From contig VNWV01000002.1 of NCBI GenBank assembly GCA_009801085.1, positions 3,844,001 to 3,908,000 of the forward strand: a DNA stretch of 64,000 nucleotides. Direction: 5' to 3'. Source of the DNA: Lasiodiplodia sp. COLG20 (Eukaryota > Ascomycota > Dothideomycetes > Botryosphaeriales > Botryosphaeriaceae). Shown here piece by piece: positions 52,124 to 63,220 of this stretch (position 1 is the first letter of the stretch; every line of letters begins with the position of its first letter). The notes beneath the pieces are model-generated. The model was not told the origin of the DNA. It did no database searches and saw nothing but the letters and a program-made list of their open reading frames with translations. A program made the position numbers and the translations under genes.

Positions 52124-54215
52124 ATCTCTTTCTTTTCAGGATAACAATGAGTTTTGATGTCGGAGGGTAAATGGGTCAGACATTTTGGGAGTTTTGAGCG
52201 TTAGGGAAAAGCGGACTGAGGGTGTGGAAAAAGCGAACTAGGGTTCGATGGTCCGAAGGGGGATACAGACTTCTCTGCATGCTGCTACCACATTCGCTAA
52301 TGCTTGCACGGCCTCGTCGGCTGCAATGCATTTTCTTATACCCGAAGCGACTATACCCCGGTCTTTTCTGGTAGCAGCAATTGAGTTATTTCAGACAATT
52401 TTGCCGAAGTGCTGACCGAGATGGATATTCAAGACCGCCGGATCGTCACCAATACACCATGAATAACGGAAGCGCGCTCTGCTACGGCATAGGCAAAGTA
52501 GGCTGAGCAGGTGCGGCCTCCCGGCCTTTTCAGCTAACATGTACGACGTGCCTTATGTCTTAGATCCTGTATCCGTTATCTGCGAGGGCAAAATTGCCGA
52601 ATGGCCTTCCTGCGCCCTGTACGCCCGATCATCATTCCTTATCCGAGCCACGCATTTCTATTTCGATATGCCCATGCGCCCTGTAGGACATACCCCGCAA
52701 GGAAATGATAAGCTGGCGTGCCATAATAGGCCATGCTTCAGGACGCGTTGAGCCTCCACAGGGGCGCCGGCAGGCTGCCCCGCTTCCAGCATTTACCTAG
52801 CAGATTGAGTTGCATAATTTGGTCAAGAAGGCAAACGGACTCAGCCTACCAAACTCAGATCCTCTGTTCCAGTGCCAGATCACCATTCGCACTCCTCTTT
52901 TAGAAGACAGGTCGCTAGACAAAGATATTCGATGGCGCAGCCAGTCTGAGTGGCAAGAAAAAAAAGTTTTGGGGCACCGCACGTCCAACACGGACCAATG
53001 ACGTTTGAGTGCTTGGGTTTTATTCATGATGACAGCAACCCGATTGTGGTAACGGGTGGCTCCGGCGGAAAGGGCCTCTGGTCAGCAATGGCTGAGTTGT
53101 CAACCGCATGGGAACCGAGATGCGACTTTTCACATGCAGCCCTGTATCCGTCCCGCCACTCTGGGTACTCTTGCCTGATGAACCACTCACGGATGAATCG
53201 CGAAACGGCGCCGGAAGCAGACCGCCTCGATGCGTCAGATCATGACATTCGAGGGTGAGGAGAACGAGTGCGAGAGGTACCGCACCGCAGGGGCGTAGCG
53301 CAGAGTAACACGCCAGGACCTTTGAGGGCTTTCGGTGACGATGAAGCGGAACGACTAGCGCATCGGTGGTGTGCTGACATGCAGACGCAGCGTGCCTGGG
53401 GCGCGATGTGCCACCGCGTGCGTCTCTCCCGGTCAGCTTCCGGCGCGGCTCGACGGTCTCATGCATGGCGGGAGCGTAGACGAGCAGAGACAGTATCATC
53501 GCTAATGGCGGAACCCTAGAATGTGCGGCCTCGGTGAGAAGGAACAGCCCTACGAGGGCACGCGCATTCGGTGGATAAATTACCCCAGGACACGTAGCCA
53601 ATGGCAGCAGGCAGAAGCCGGACAACAGAAATAGTACCCGTCCTAGCGGGGTTCCGGGCGGCGGCGAACTCAGGCCCGCGAGGTACGTCGCATCGCAGTG
53701 CTGCGGACCGGCCTGCCTGGCAAGGGAGAGCTCTGTGCGGCGCCTCAGTGTGACCGTGAAACACAGCACGGTCAGGGAGTCGGTGGAGAGTCGCGGTGCT
53801 GTGGTGAGGTGTTTGGTCTATCATGTCCGTCATCGAGCAGGGCACCCTTGTTTGCCTGACAGGCATCACACCTCTGCCTTCTCTCTGCTAGAGGCCGTTT
53901 CCACAAGGCCGCTCACACAGCCCGCCTAGGCCGTAACAGGCTCTGGCTGGTGCTGGAACGAGCCAGGGCTGCAGCTGAGCGGTAGCCACACGTCCGCTCT
54001 GCTGTGGTTCTCAGGGCTGGGCGCGCGCGCTGTGACTGGCCGGCCAGCTGCGACATGGGCGCGCGTTTACCGCCCCCACCCTGCACGCTCTGAAAATACA
54101 CGCCTCCAAGCCCGCGCCATCCTCGCACCATGGAGCTGCCGCATGCGAGCACCGCTCAGCCGCACCTTCTCTCCATTCTCCTCCACCCTCTTGGGTGACC
54201 TTGCCGTCGCCCTGC

Positions 54216-54222
54216 TATATAA
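54216..54222 (+). promoter_or_regulatory. TATA-like element of the calpain gene
   Basis: TATATAA lies 130 bases before the ATG at 54352, leaving room for a leader of about 100 nt. Role inferred from position. Confidence 0.4.
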
Positions 54223-54242
54223 CAGCCTCCGGATTCTCCAAG

Positions 54243-54307
54243 ATGTCGCCATGAATCAACAAGCCCACCGCTCCTCGTTTCGCTGCAGTTTATACCCCGG
54301 TCATTGA
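54243..54307 (+). promoter_or_regulatory. Two nested upstream open reading frames in the calpain leader
   Basis: The first, 54243-54254, is ATG TCG CCA TGA. The second starts at 54251 inside its stop (ATGA overlap) and runs 18 codons to TGA at 54307, 45 bases before the calpain ATG. If the transcript starts near the TATA-like element at 54,216 both would be in the leader and could limit calpain translation. Confidence 0.35.
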
Positions 54308-54351
54308 ACCACCAGTAGCCGCCCGCCTCTCCGCTAGCTTCCGCCTACCTT

Positions 54352-57300
54352 ATGTCGAGCTCCAGATCCAACTTTGAAATTCTCGAGTCGCGCCCCCCTT
54401 CTCGAACTCCCTCACGAGCACCCTCGCCAGAGCGACGAGACCCTCCCCCGCCACCGCCCGACCCGGCGCCGCCCCGCCGCAAGATGAAGAAGCAACACCC
54501 CCAGAAGGAGGTGGAGCAATTTTGGGACAAATTCACCACCAAGCACCCGGGCAAGATCTTTACCATCCTGCCCGACAACCTCTACGCGAAGCGCGCCGCC
54601 GCCCACCACAAGAAAGAGCGCGATGCCGGGAGCCCGCAGGCCCAGAATGCTATGGCCTCCTACGAGGAGGCAGTGGACGCGTGTCAAGAGAAGGTCCGGA
54701 AAATAGTGCGCGACTGCCGGCGCATCAACCAGAAGTACAGAGGTAAGGGCCCCGTTACGCAAGCCAATTCCCAGGACCGGCTGCTGACGGCTTCGCCACT
54801 CAGATCCCCACTTTGATCTGGAGACGGACTTCCGGCGAAGCAAACAGATGGGCGTCCCGCCGGACTGTCTGACCACATTAGGCGAGACCACGTCTGAGCT
54901 CAAGCCCATGTCTGTGAAAAGAATAGAGGTAAGACATTATTACTTAGCGCTTACGCATGTTGTGGCTGACAAGGGTCCAGGACATCTTCGATAACCCGCG
55001 CTTCTTCGTCGACGGTGCCTCGGCAAATGATATTCGGCAGGGCAATGACGGCGATTGCTGGCTGATGTCCGCCCTATGCACGCTGAGCAACAAGAAGGAT
55101 CTGATCGACCGCGTCTGCGTTGCGCGCGACGAGGACGTCGGTGTTTACGGTTTCGTCTTCCACAGAGGTCAGTGTTAAGATGCGCGTGTTATCAATGCCA
55201 AGGCGCTGACGATGCCTAGATGGAGAGTGGATCTCCGAAGTTATTGACGACAAGCTGTACCTTATCAAGGAGGATTTCGACGACTCGATCCGTGACCGCC
55301 ACCAATGGCTCGAGCTGCAGAACAGAAAAAGCCCCGAGGAGGAGTACCGGACGGTGATGCAAACCGGCTCCAGAGCGTTGTACTTTGCGCAATGCAGCGA
55401 CCCCAACGAGACATGGCTGCCGCTATTGGAAAAGGCGTACGCCAAAGCTCACGGTGACTACTCAGCCATCGACGGCGGCTTTGTAGGCGAAGGCATCGAG
55501 GATCTCACCGGCGGTGTCACCTCAGAGCTGTTCTCCACAGACATTCTCGACAAGAACAAGTTCTGGCAGGAGCTCATGCAGGTGAACAAAGAATTCCTCT
55601 TTGGCTGCGGCCAGATGGGCGGCAGTTACGGCGAGAGGAAGGGCATCCAGGAGAAACATGCCTACTCAATTATGGAAGCCAGAGAAATCGGAGAGCACAG
55701 ATTACTCAAGCTGAGGTGAGTCGAATGAGACCGTACCACGTAGGGCTTGACTAATATGTATAAGGAACCCATGGGGTAAGACAGAGTGGCGTGGAGCATG
55801 GTCTGATGGGTCTGAGGAGTGGACTCCTGAGCGGATGCACGCACTCAACCACCGTTTCGGAGATGATGGTGTCTTCTGGATCAGCTACAAGGATCTCCTG
55901 CGCCACTACCAGCACTTCGATCGCACCCGCCTTTTCGGGCCTGAGTGGACCATCACCCAGCAGTGGACCAGCCTCAATGTTCCGTGGTCCGTCGACTACC
56001 TTGACACCAAGTTCACCATTACCCTCAACAAGGCGAGCCCAGTCGTCATCGTCCTCCAGCAGCTTGATGACCGTTACTTTGCCGGCCTCGAAGGTCCCTA
56101 TGACTTCCATCTCCAGTTCCGCGTCCACAGGGGCGATGAGCCCGACTACATTGTTCGCAGCAATGGCCCCTACTACATGAAGCGCTCTGTCAGCACAGAG
56201 ATTGATCTCGAGCCTGGCACATACACGGTCCTTCTCAAGATCACGGCCAAGCGTTATGCAAGGCCCACTCCTATTGAGGTCGTGCGGGACAATTGCTTCA
56301 ACCGCAGGGAGAAGTTGCTTTCGACCGGCCTCAGCTATGATCTTGCTCACGCCAAGGGCCAATTCAAGCAGCTGGCCAGGGATGAAAAACAACGACAGAA
56401 GAAGGAGCGCAAGGCCCTGGAGAAGGCGAAGAGGAAGAAGCACCACGAGAAGATGCGCAAGCAGCGCCAGAAGGCGAAGCTTCGGGAGCAGAAGAAGCAA
56501 ATCAGGCGTGCCCAGAAGCAAGCCGAGGGGGCAGCACCAAATGGTGTTCCAACTCCCCTATCATTGGACGACAAGGTCGACGCCGCCGACCCGCTTGGCA
56601 TCTGTATGAGCGACGACGCGGATGAGACCAAGCCATCTGGCCGCTCCCACCACCGCGGTAGGTCTTCGACTTCTGGCGCCCAGGTCCCTATGCGAGTTGA
56701 GGCAGCGCACAACGCCATGGAAAGCTCTGGTGCGTTCCAGGGTCGCGGAGGTTACAATGGTCGTGGCGGCTACAACGGCCGTGGCGGATACAACGAATCC
56801 ACCGAATCCTTCCCTGAGATCGTCACCGAACCCGCTGAGGACAAGGCCCCTTCCCACCACAACTCACCCTCCCTGACCTTCCAAGCCCCTACTCCGATCG
56901 ACGGTGAACCTGGATTCGGAGGCCGCGGCGGATACAACGGTCGTGGTGGCTACAACGAGGGACGTGGCGGCTACAATGAAGGCCGCGGCGGGTACAATGA
57001 CGGCGAAATTGATTCGCACCCTCACACCCCTCGCTCCTTGGGCACCCCCGAGATTGGTGCGCCGCCTAACGCATACGACCGCCGCCCTCCTGCCGAGACC
57101 TTGCCGATTGAGGGCCGTGAGTCCCCTGCTGGAGAATTCACTGGTCGCGGTGGCTACAACGGTCGCGGCGGTTATAACGGCCGTGGTGGCTACAACGATG
57201 CCCCTGAGTCTGACTCTCGCTCTGGCACTCCTCAGCTTCCGCACAGGACTTCATCGCCCTCCCGGGGCTACACCGGCCGTGGCGGATACAACGGAAGAGG

Positions 57301-58105
57301 GGGCTACAACGACGCAGTTGATGCGGCTCGTCCTGATACACCACCTCCTGGTTCTCGTGCCAGGTCTCCTTCTGCCTCGCCCGTCCCCGAGCAAGGCTAC
57401 ACTGGTCGGGGTGGCTACAACGGTCGCGGCGGCTACAATGGCCGTGGCGGCTACAATGAGGATGGTAAGAAGGAGGCTCGCAACGCCTCACCAGCCCCTT
57501 CGCCTAGCGGCCGTCGTGCGACATCTCCTCAGCCCCCACGCCCTCGCCGCCGTGACACGTTGTCGCCACACCCCGGTGTTCCCCCGATTCACATCAACCG
57601 TTCGCGCGGCTCTTCTATTGCTGGCTCTATTGTTGATGCTTCGGGCATCAGTGATAGCGACCTTTCTTGGGACTCCGAGTTGGATGATCCCACCAGCGAC
57701 TCCGACTCTGAGGACGAGTTCTACGGGGCTCACCACCACGTTAGCCTCATCGAGAAGGTGCGCATGCTCCAAGGCGACCATGATGCGGAGCACCGTGAGG
57801 ACCAACCTGAGGAGGAGGACCCTGATGACAGGTTCGAGCGTGATCCCTGGAACGCTGTTTGCGTTGTCGGTCTTCGCGTCTACAGCAAGGACGGCGATGT
57901 GACCATCGATGTCGCTCGCCCGAAGCGCGAAGAGACCAAGAAGGGCAAGGGTCTCGACAGAACCCTAGATATCGATGATTCCGCCAAGGATGCGACCAGG
58001 GGTCTCGGTATCATGACGCCCGATCCCAGTTACGGAAGGTTTGGGGCTTATGCCCGCAGAGTCGGTAGTGCGCCTGCAAATATCGAACTATCGAGGCAGG
58101 GATAA
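54352..58105 (+). CDS. Calpain-family cysteine protease with C-terminal GRGGYN repeats
   Basis: Five exons: 54352-54742, 54804-54928, 54981-55167, 55220-55715 and 55765-58105, 1,179 residues; the last acceptor is AAG. A Pro/Arg-rich start and a short helical MIT-like segment (FWDKFTTKHPGKIF) precede the calpain core. The catalytic cysteine is in QGNDGDCWLMSAL (about C198), the histidine in KHAYSIMEAREI (about H381) and the asparagine in LRNPWGKTEWRGAW (about N401), so the protease should be active. A C2-like domain III follows (VIVLQQLDDRYFAG, then PGTYTVLLKITAKRY). Next come a strongly basic Lys/Arg/Gln helix (about residues 585-640), and a disordered Ser/Pro tail with fifteen GRGGYN units in five clusters. 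The last 100 residues are again acidic. This is the fungal calpain-like type, distinct from PalB (no sign of the PalB processing role). Substrate and regulation are unknown. Confidence 0.93.
56741..57457 (+). repeat. Fifteen GRGGYN-encoding 18-bp units in five clusters
   Basis: Clusters lie at about 56741-56794 (3 units), 56921-56998 (4), 57143-57196 (3), 57275-57310 (2) and 57404-57457 (3). Third codon positions vary between units while the hexapeptide is constant, so the sequence is held at protein level rather than being a recent DNA slippage. Confidence 0.9.
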
Positions 58106-58476
58106 AGGTTTTCGTGCATGAGGTAATGTTGATGACTGTAGATGGTACACTTCTTGGACATGAGTTGGACGGCTTTTGTTTGTTAGCGTTGAGTTTTTTC
58201 TTTGGACGATCGTTGATGCGGCTGTCTTTTGGAGTTGGTGTTCGTTGTCTGTTACACACACGTCTCGGTCGTTTACGCATAGCCATGGTTTTACGCTCTG
58301 TTTTTAACGTCATACAATTCATCGTTCATACAGCGTTGCAAGATATCTATACAGTTCAAAGGCTAATATGTATTGTCTACAATATCGATATGATATTCCA
58401 CATGTCGCTTAGATTGCGCGACGTACACTCTCCACAACGCATCTTCTTCTCCTACTTCTATTGCTTCGCCAAAGTC
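58106..58476. other. Intergenic between convergent genes
   Basis: 371 bases, T-rich, between converging stops of the calpain and hydrolase genes. Nothing else is seen. Confidence 0.5.
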
Positions 58477-59667
58477 TCACTTCCTGACGCTCTGGAAAAA
58501 CGCCTCGGCCTTCTTCAACGCCTCCGCATACTCCTTAGTAAACCCGATGACGTGACCTGTCAACGCAATATCATGCGGCGCGTACGGCACGATCTCGAGC
58601 TCACACGGCTGGCCTCCTCCTCCCGCCCTCTTCTTCTCATTCACCTTCTTCAAACCCTCGAAGAACTCGACGTTGTCGTGGAACAGCAGCTCCCGCCCGC
58701 CAGTCTGCATCCAGATGGGCGAGGGCGAAGGGTAGGGCTCCGCATTCACAGCGGAGATCCAAACGTCCTTGACCAGCCCTTCGCGGTGGCCCGCGTAGAC
58801 GCGGGCGCCCCAGGCGCCGAAGCCCGTCGAGATGTAGTCGGTCGGGTAGTTGGGCGAGCGCACGATATACGCCGCGTCGAGGGCTAGGCTGGGATTCGTC
58901 CAGGGTGACCAGAGCCAGGCGCAGGCGGGAGCCTCGACGCCGATTTCGCTCCCGTACGTGGCCAGGTAGCGCAGCAGCCCGTTGACGATGTTGCCGCCCG
59001 CGCTGTCGCCCGAGACGATGATCCGGGCGGCCGGGATGCGGCACTCGCGCAGCAGGTAGAGGTAGGACGTCAGCGCGTCTTGCAGCGCGGCTGGGTACCG
59101 CGCGCTGGTCGGCGCGCCGGCGAGCCGGTATTGTGGGCAGAAGACGTGGGAGATGGTGGTGGGGCAAGTCTGTAGCATGGTGCGGGCGAGGTGCCCGCAG
59201 TCCTTTTCGCGGCCGTCGCCGAGGACGAAGGCGCCGCCGTGGAAGTGGAGGACGATTGCTTTTTCGTTGTCGTCCTTCCCGCCAGGAGAAGGGGGTTGAT
59301 ACCGCTCTGCATACCACGTGCCCCCAATCTTCGCCGGCTTCGTCGTGCCATCCTCGTCGACCAGCGGGCCCCGGTAGATAGAGTCTTCAGCCGGCTCCAT
59401 GACGACGAACCGGCTCCCCTCGGGCCCGGGCGCGAGCGACAGCGGCACGTGCACCTCGACGGCGGCGCTGTGCTGCACGATGGCCCGCAGCAGCCGCACG
59501 CCGATCGCCTGCCGCCACGTCCAGCGCGGCTCCGGCCGGGTCAGGGACGGCAGGAGCAGGTAGAGCAGCGCGCTGAGGGGCAGGCGGATGGCGGCTTCGA
59601 ACCAGACGGCCCAGAGGGCGTAGGCGGTTTTGAAGGGTTGGCGGGTTAGGAAGGTGGTGGGTGCCAT
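58477..59667 (-). CDS. Alpha/beta-hydrolase fold-3 (HSL-like) esterase
   Basis: Single exon, 396 residues, ATG 59667. An N-terminal hydrophobic segment (LPLSALLYLLLPSL near residue 29) may anchor it in a membrane. The oxyanion-hole HGG motif is in VLHFHGGAFVLGDG near residue 140. The nucleophile elbow is in IIVSGDSAGGNIVNGLLRYL (Ser in GDSAG). The catalytic acid region is probably near SPIWMQTGGRELLFHDN and the histidine in YAPHDIALTGHVIGF. The arrangement matches hormone-sensitive-lipase-like esterases, often active on short acyl esters. The natural substrate is unknown. It is preceded by CT-poor, A-rich leader sequence (59,668-59,720). Confidence 0.9.
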   Translation of the reverse strand: MAPTTFLTRQPFKTAYALWAVWFEAAIRLPLSALLYLLLPSLTRPEPRWTWRQAIGVRLLRAIVQHSAAVEVHVPLSLAPGPEGSRFVVMEPAEDSIYRGPLVDEDGTTKPAKIGGTWYAERYQPPSPGGKDDNEKAIVLHFHGGAFVLGDGREKDCGHLARTMLQTCPTTISHVFCPQYRLAGAPTSARYPAALQDALTSYLYLLRECRIPAARIIVSGDSAGGNIVNGLLRYLATYGSEIGVEAPACAWLWSPWTNPSLALDAAYIVRSPNYPTDYISTGFGAWGARVYAGHREGLVKDVWISAVNAEPYPSPSPIWMQTGGRELLFHDNVEFFEGLKKVNEKKRAGGGGQPCELEIVPYAPHDIALTGHVIGFTKEYAEALKKAEAFFQSVRK

Positions 59668-61027
59668 GGTGGGTGGTTGGTGGTGGTTGGTGGGGGTGGA
59701 TTGGATTGGGGAGGGGGTGGGAGGTAATTGGGTGATGGCTGAGGGATGGTAGTAGGGTTGTTGTGGTGAGGGTTGTGGGATTGCTTAGGACTGACAACAG
59801 AGGCGGTGGATTGATGATGACGTATCTTTCGCGTCTCTCTTGTCGTTTCTGATGATGCGGAGAGCGGCGGATGTTTTGTTTGTTTTTTTATAATAGTGGA
59901 GACGGGGCCAAGGCGATTGACGTGAGCTGGCACAAGTACCTAGGTATTTTGCTCGGATGCGGGGGGGTGTCTATCATCTGGAGCTAGGGTTTAAGCTTTC
60001 ACTTCGTCTCTCGCGCTATCATCTCCTCTTTTGTTGAAAGTTGTATTGGAAGAAGTTTGGCCGGCGGGGCGTAGTTGGACCGATGCTTGGTTGCCGAGGC
60101 AAAGGGTCTCGGGCACTGTACAGGAAGTGGTCATAGCTCCAAATTGCATTGACAGCCAACCTGCCGGAGACCGGAGAAGAGCATGTGGAATATGCGGAGG
60201 TTTTGCAGCCAAAGACTAGCGCAAAAACTAGCAGCGTGAGAGTAGTGTGTGTGGATAATGTATAGTCGGATGATAAGAGCTGTCCGAGAATGGGCTGTCA
60301 ATGTGGGCTATCGTATAGAATAAGTTAAAAAGCCCGTGTATGTAGGTTACGAGATGAATCCGGTCCGGGCGCTCGCTTAATACGGCATTTCTTCCGGGTC
60401 ATCCTCTTTTCCCCTTAAGAACGTATCTATACTACTATTCTGATCAACGACACTGCTTTAGCTACTTGTTACGATATAGAAGCAAGTCTCCAGCACGTTT
60501 CTCTAGACTAAAGTATTCAGTTATTATTTTTAGCAAAGCAGCATTATTCTATCCTTTATGTAGTCCCAGGTACACCGCCACACATATTAACATGGATCGG
60601 GCGTTTCAACTCCCGCCGTCCGAGGCTCCGAATATTATTCAACGAGTGAGAAAGAAGTCAAGCCGGGTCCGCAGTGACTGCCAAGCAGGTAGTCGACTGG
60701 GCGCCACAATATCCCCTATATGACTACCAAACGCCACAGCCGAGACGTGGTCTTACCGCAAAAAGAAATGCGGCCTTGAAGCTGCACTGTCGTCAACAGG
60801 GCGGTAGTAAACCTCGAAAGATTCGGACATAGGTTCAAGACCCTCCGAAAACGAACTTTTGGTGCTTGGTTGGTTGCATCTCGAGATTTTCTTCCTGTTG
60901 AACACGCGTACTGGTAAAGGGGCTGAGCTCACAGGAGACGTCGAGCTGGTGAGGTGGAAGATGTATATAAAGAGAGTTTTACGCAGCTGCAGATCAACAC
61001 TTCATTCGTTTGATCAGATCCTCCAAC
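59668..61027. other. Intergenic divergent region, 1.36 kb
   Basis: Upstream of both the hydrolase (-) and the oxidase (+). A short frame at 60,592-60,723 (MDRAFQLPPSEAPN, then RVRKKSSRVRSDC) faintly resembles the start of a Zn2Cys6 regulator but lacks the second cysteine set and stops. No gene is claimed. Confidence 0.4.
60964..60971 (+). promoter_or_regulatory. TATA box of the FAD oxidase gene
   Basis: TATATAAA lies 57-64 bases before the ATG at 61028, a strong consensus TATA at a distance compatible with a very short leader, as seen in inducible fungal genes. Confidence 0.55.
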
Positions 61028-62589
61028 ATGCTTTTCTTGACATCATTTTTAGCTCTGGGAACCGTGGTTTCGGCCGCGGCTGTTCCCACTGAAAGCCTGC
61101 AGTCATGCTTGCTGACGGCCGTTGGCACCAACGACACTCTCGTGGCGTTCCCAGACGACGCCCAGTACCAAGAAAACGACGTCCACATGTACAACTTAGA
61201 TGTTCCCATTATCCCGGCCGCCGTCACATACCCGCAGAGCGTCGAGATGATCGCGGAGATCGTCAAGTGCGCCGCTAAGCATGAACACAAAGTCCAGGCG
61301 AGAACCGGAGGCTACAGCTTCGGAAACTACTGTACGGCCCCAAATCTCCCCCAGAAAGACCAATCAACTGATTTCCAGCAGGCCTTGGTGGCAGCAATCT
61401 GACGACCGTCGTCGTCGACACGCAGCACCTCAAGCACTTCTCCATGGACGAAAGCACCTGGATCGCCACCGTCGGCGCCGGGCACCGTCTCCAAGAAGTT
61501 GCCGACAAGATGAGCGCTGCGGGCGGCCGCGCCATTGCCCAAGGAGTCGCGCCCTACGTCGGCATCGGCGGACACGCGACCATCGGCGGGCTGGGCCCTT
61601 TGTCCAGGCAGCTGGGCACCGCGGCCGACCAAGTTGTCGAAATGCAAGTCGTCCTGGCCAACGGCACCGTCGCCCGCGCCTCGCGCACGGAGAATGCAGA
61701 CCTCTTCTTCGCGCTCCGCGGTGCCGGCGCCGGATTCGGCGTCGTGACTGAGTTCATGTTCCAGACGTCGCCGGCACCGAGCGCTGAGCAGATGATCGAC
61801 TACACCTTCACCATTCGGAACACTTCTTCTTCGAGCAACGCAACCGTCTCATCTTCCCGCGAGCTCTACGCCGAGACACTCAAGACCTGGAACACCATCA
61901 TCACCGACCCGGACCTGTCATGGAACTTCAGCTCAACAGCAACGATGCACGCCAACGGCCTGCGCATCCACGGCCGCTACTACGGGCAGCGCGCCGACTT
62001 CGACGCCCTCGCCCTCTCCACCCGCATCCCCAACATCCTGACGGCCGACGTCCTCTCCGGCACCGAGGCAGACTCGGCCTCCGGCTTCCGCATCCTGGGC
62101 GGCGACCCCATCAGCTTCTACGCCAAATCACTGGCGTTTTCCGAGGCCAGCAGTAGTGGCAGCGGTACGCTGATGACGAACAAGAGCATCGACGCGCTGC
62201 TGGACTACATCGATACGGCCGAGAAGGACACGCTGACCTGGTTCGTCATCTTCGACCTGGCCGGCGGCAAGGTCAACGCCGTGCCGGCCGACGACGCCGC
62301 GTACAGCCTGCGCGACACGCTGTACTTCCTGCAGGCCTACGTCGTTGACAAGCCCCGTGTCGACGAGACGACGCGGAACTTTCTGAACGGACTGGTCGAC
62401 AACATCGAGGCGAATGTTCCGGGTGTGCGTGGCGCGTATCCCGGCTTTGTTGATCCGGGGCTGGGTGAGGAGACGGGCGCGGAGCAGTACTGGGGGGCGA
62501 ATCTGCCGAAGTTGAGGACGATCAAGGCTAGTGTGGATCCGGCTGATGTGTTCAGCAACCCTCAGTCGGTGAGGCCTGCGGCGGAGTAA
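61028..62589 (+). CDS. Secreted FAD-linked oxidase (PCMH/BBE fold, GOOX-like) without covalent FAD residues
   Basis: Two exons, 61028-61331 and 61382-62589, 503 residues. A signal peptide (MLFLTSFLALGTVVSAAA) and several Asn-X-Ser/Thr sites (NDT, NLT, NGT, NAT, NFS) indicate secretion. The FAD-binding half has VQARTGGYSFGNY, VGIGGHATIGGLGPLSRQLG, LVFF-type ALRGAGAGFGVVTEF and the C-terminal BBE segment ends EEQYW-like GAEQYWGANLPKLRTIKASV. The family normally links FAD to a His in RSGGHS and a Cys in GTCPGVGIGGHA; here these are Tyr96 and Ala158. The acceptor is a tandem CAGCAG, giving either Cys102 or Ser-Gly at that point. Related enzymes oxidise sugars or alcohols; the substrate here is unknown. 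Confidence 0.88.
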
Positions 62590-63220
62590 GTGTAGTTGTA
62601 CATTCTGTCAGGGTGTCAAAGAAAGAACTAGTCTCTGTCCTCTTTGACTATAAATATTTGTAGCATCAGTCAGTCCAAACCAAAATATGCATCATCTCTT
62701 CGCTTATACACATTCGTATGAAGACTTCGTCTCTGATAAGACGTATCTGGAGAGAAGCTTTCCAAATCATACCCACTTGAGCCACCAGTGGAAATGCTAA
62801 TATCTTTGGGACTTGGGACTCACCTGCTATGTCTCCGACACGGAGATACAAACGAATTGATTCATAGAGTCGCATGAATGAAGACCTGGTCGAGCGACGT
62901 GGTGCAGCTTATCGATAAGAGCAACGGAGATGTCATCGCCTCCAAAGCCGAGCGTCACCACCCCACCTTTCTGCTGAGCACCTCCGTGACCTGTACGATA
63001 ATAATGGTCCCGGCGCGGCGGCGCACCCGTTGGGCCGTCGACCCCTCCAGCAATTAGTAAAATGCTGCGATAACCTCTCTGGATAAATTCCCCTCTCTTA
63101 GAGTGTCCCACATTTCTCTCATCCGTCATTCCTTCAGCTTCACAGCTTTCTCTACTTCATCTCAGTCTATTTTTCCTACAATCCGCTTTTCTCCAAATAC
63201 CTCCACAGCTTCAGACGACA
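62590..63220. other. Intergenic, 631 bases
   Basis: Between two rightward genes. The last 100 bases are CT-rich leader of the amidase. No other feature is recognised. Confidence 0.45.

Larger units (their letters stand above)
52124..54351. other. Intergenic, 2.2 kb, no supported gene
   Basis: The largest gap in an otherwise packed part of the window. No open frame has splice-consistent neighbours or protein-like composition; the longest (minus strand 53,020-53,769) lacks an ATG start and is Cys/Arg/Leu-rich noise. The last 130 bases contain a TATATAA at 54,216-54,222 and two short upstream open frames belonging to the calpain leader. Confidence 0.5.

Noticed and set aside
53020..53769. 249-codon open frame on the minus strand
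   Set aside because: No ATG at its beginning, composition rich in Cys/Arg/Leu without motifs, and no splice partners; probably chance in GC-rich DNA.
60466..60723. Fragment resembling the start of a Zn2Cys6 transcription factor
   Set aside because: Only a basic stretch with one Cys is visible; the six-cysteine pattern is missing and a stop follows.
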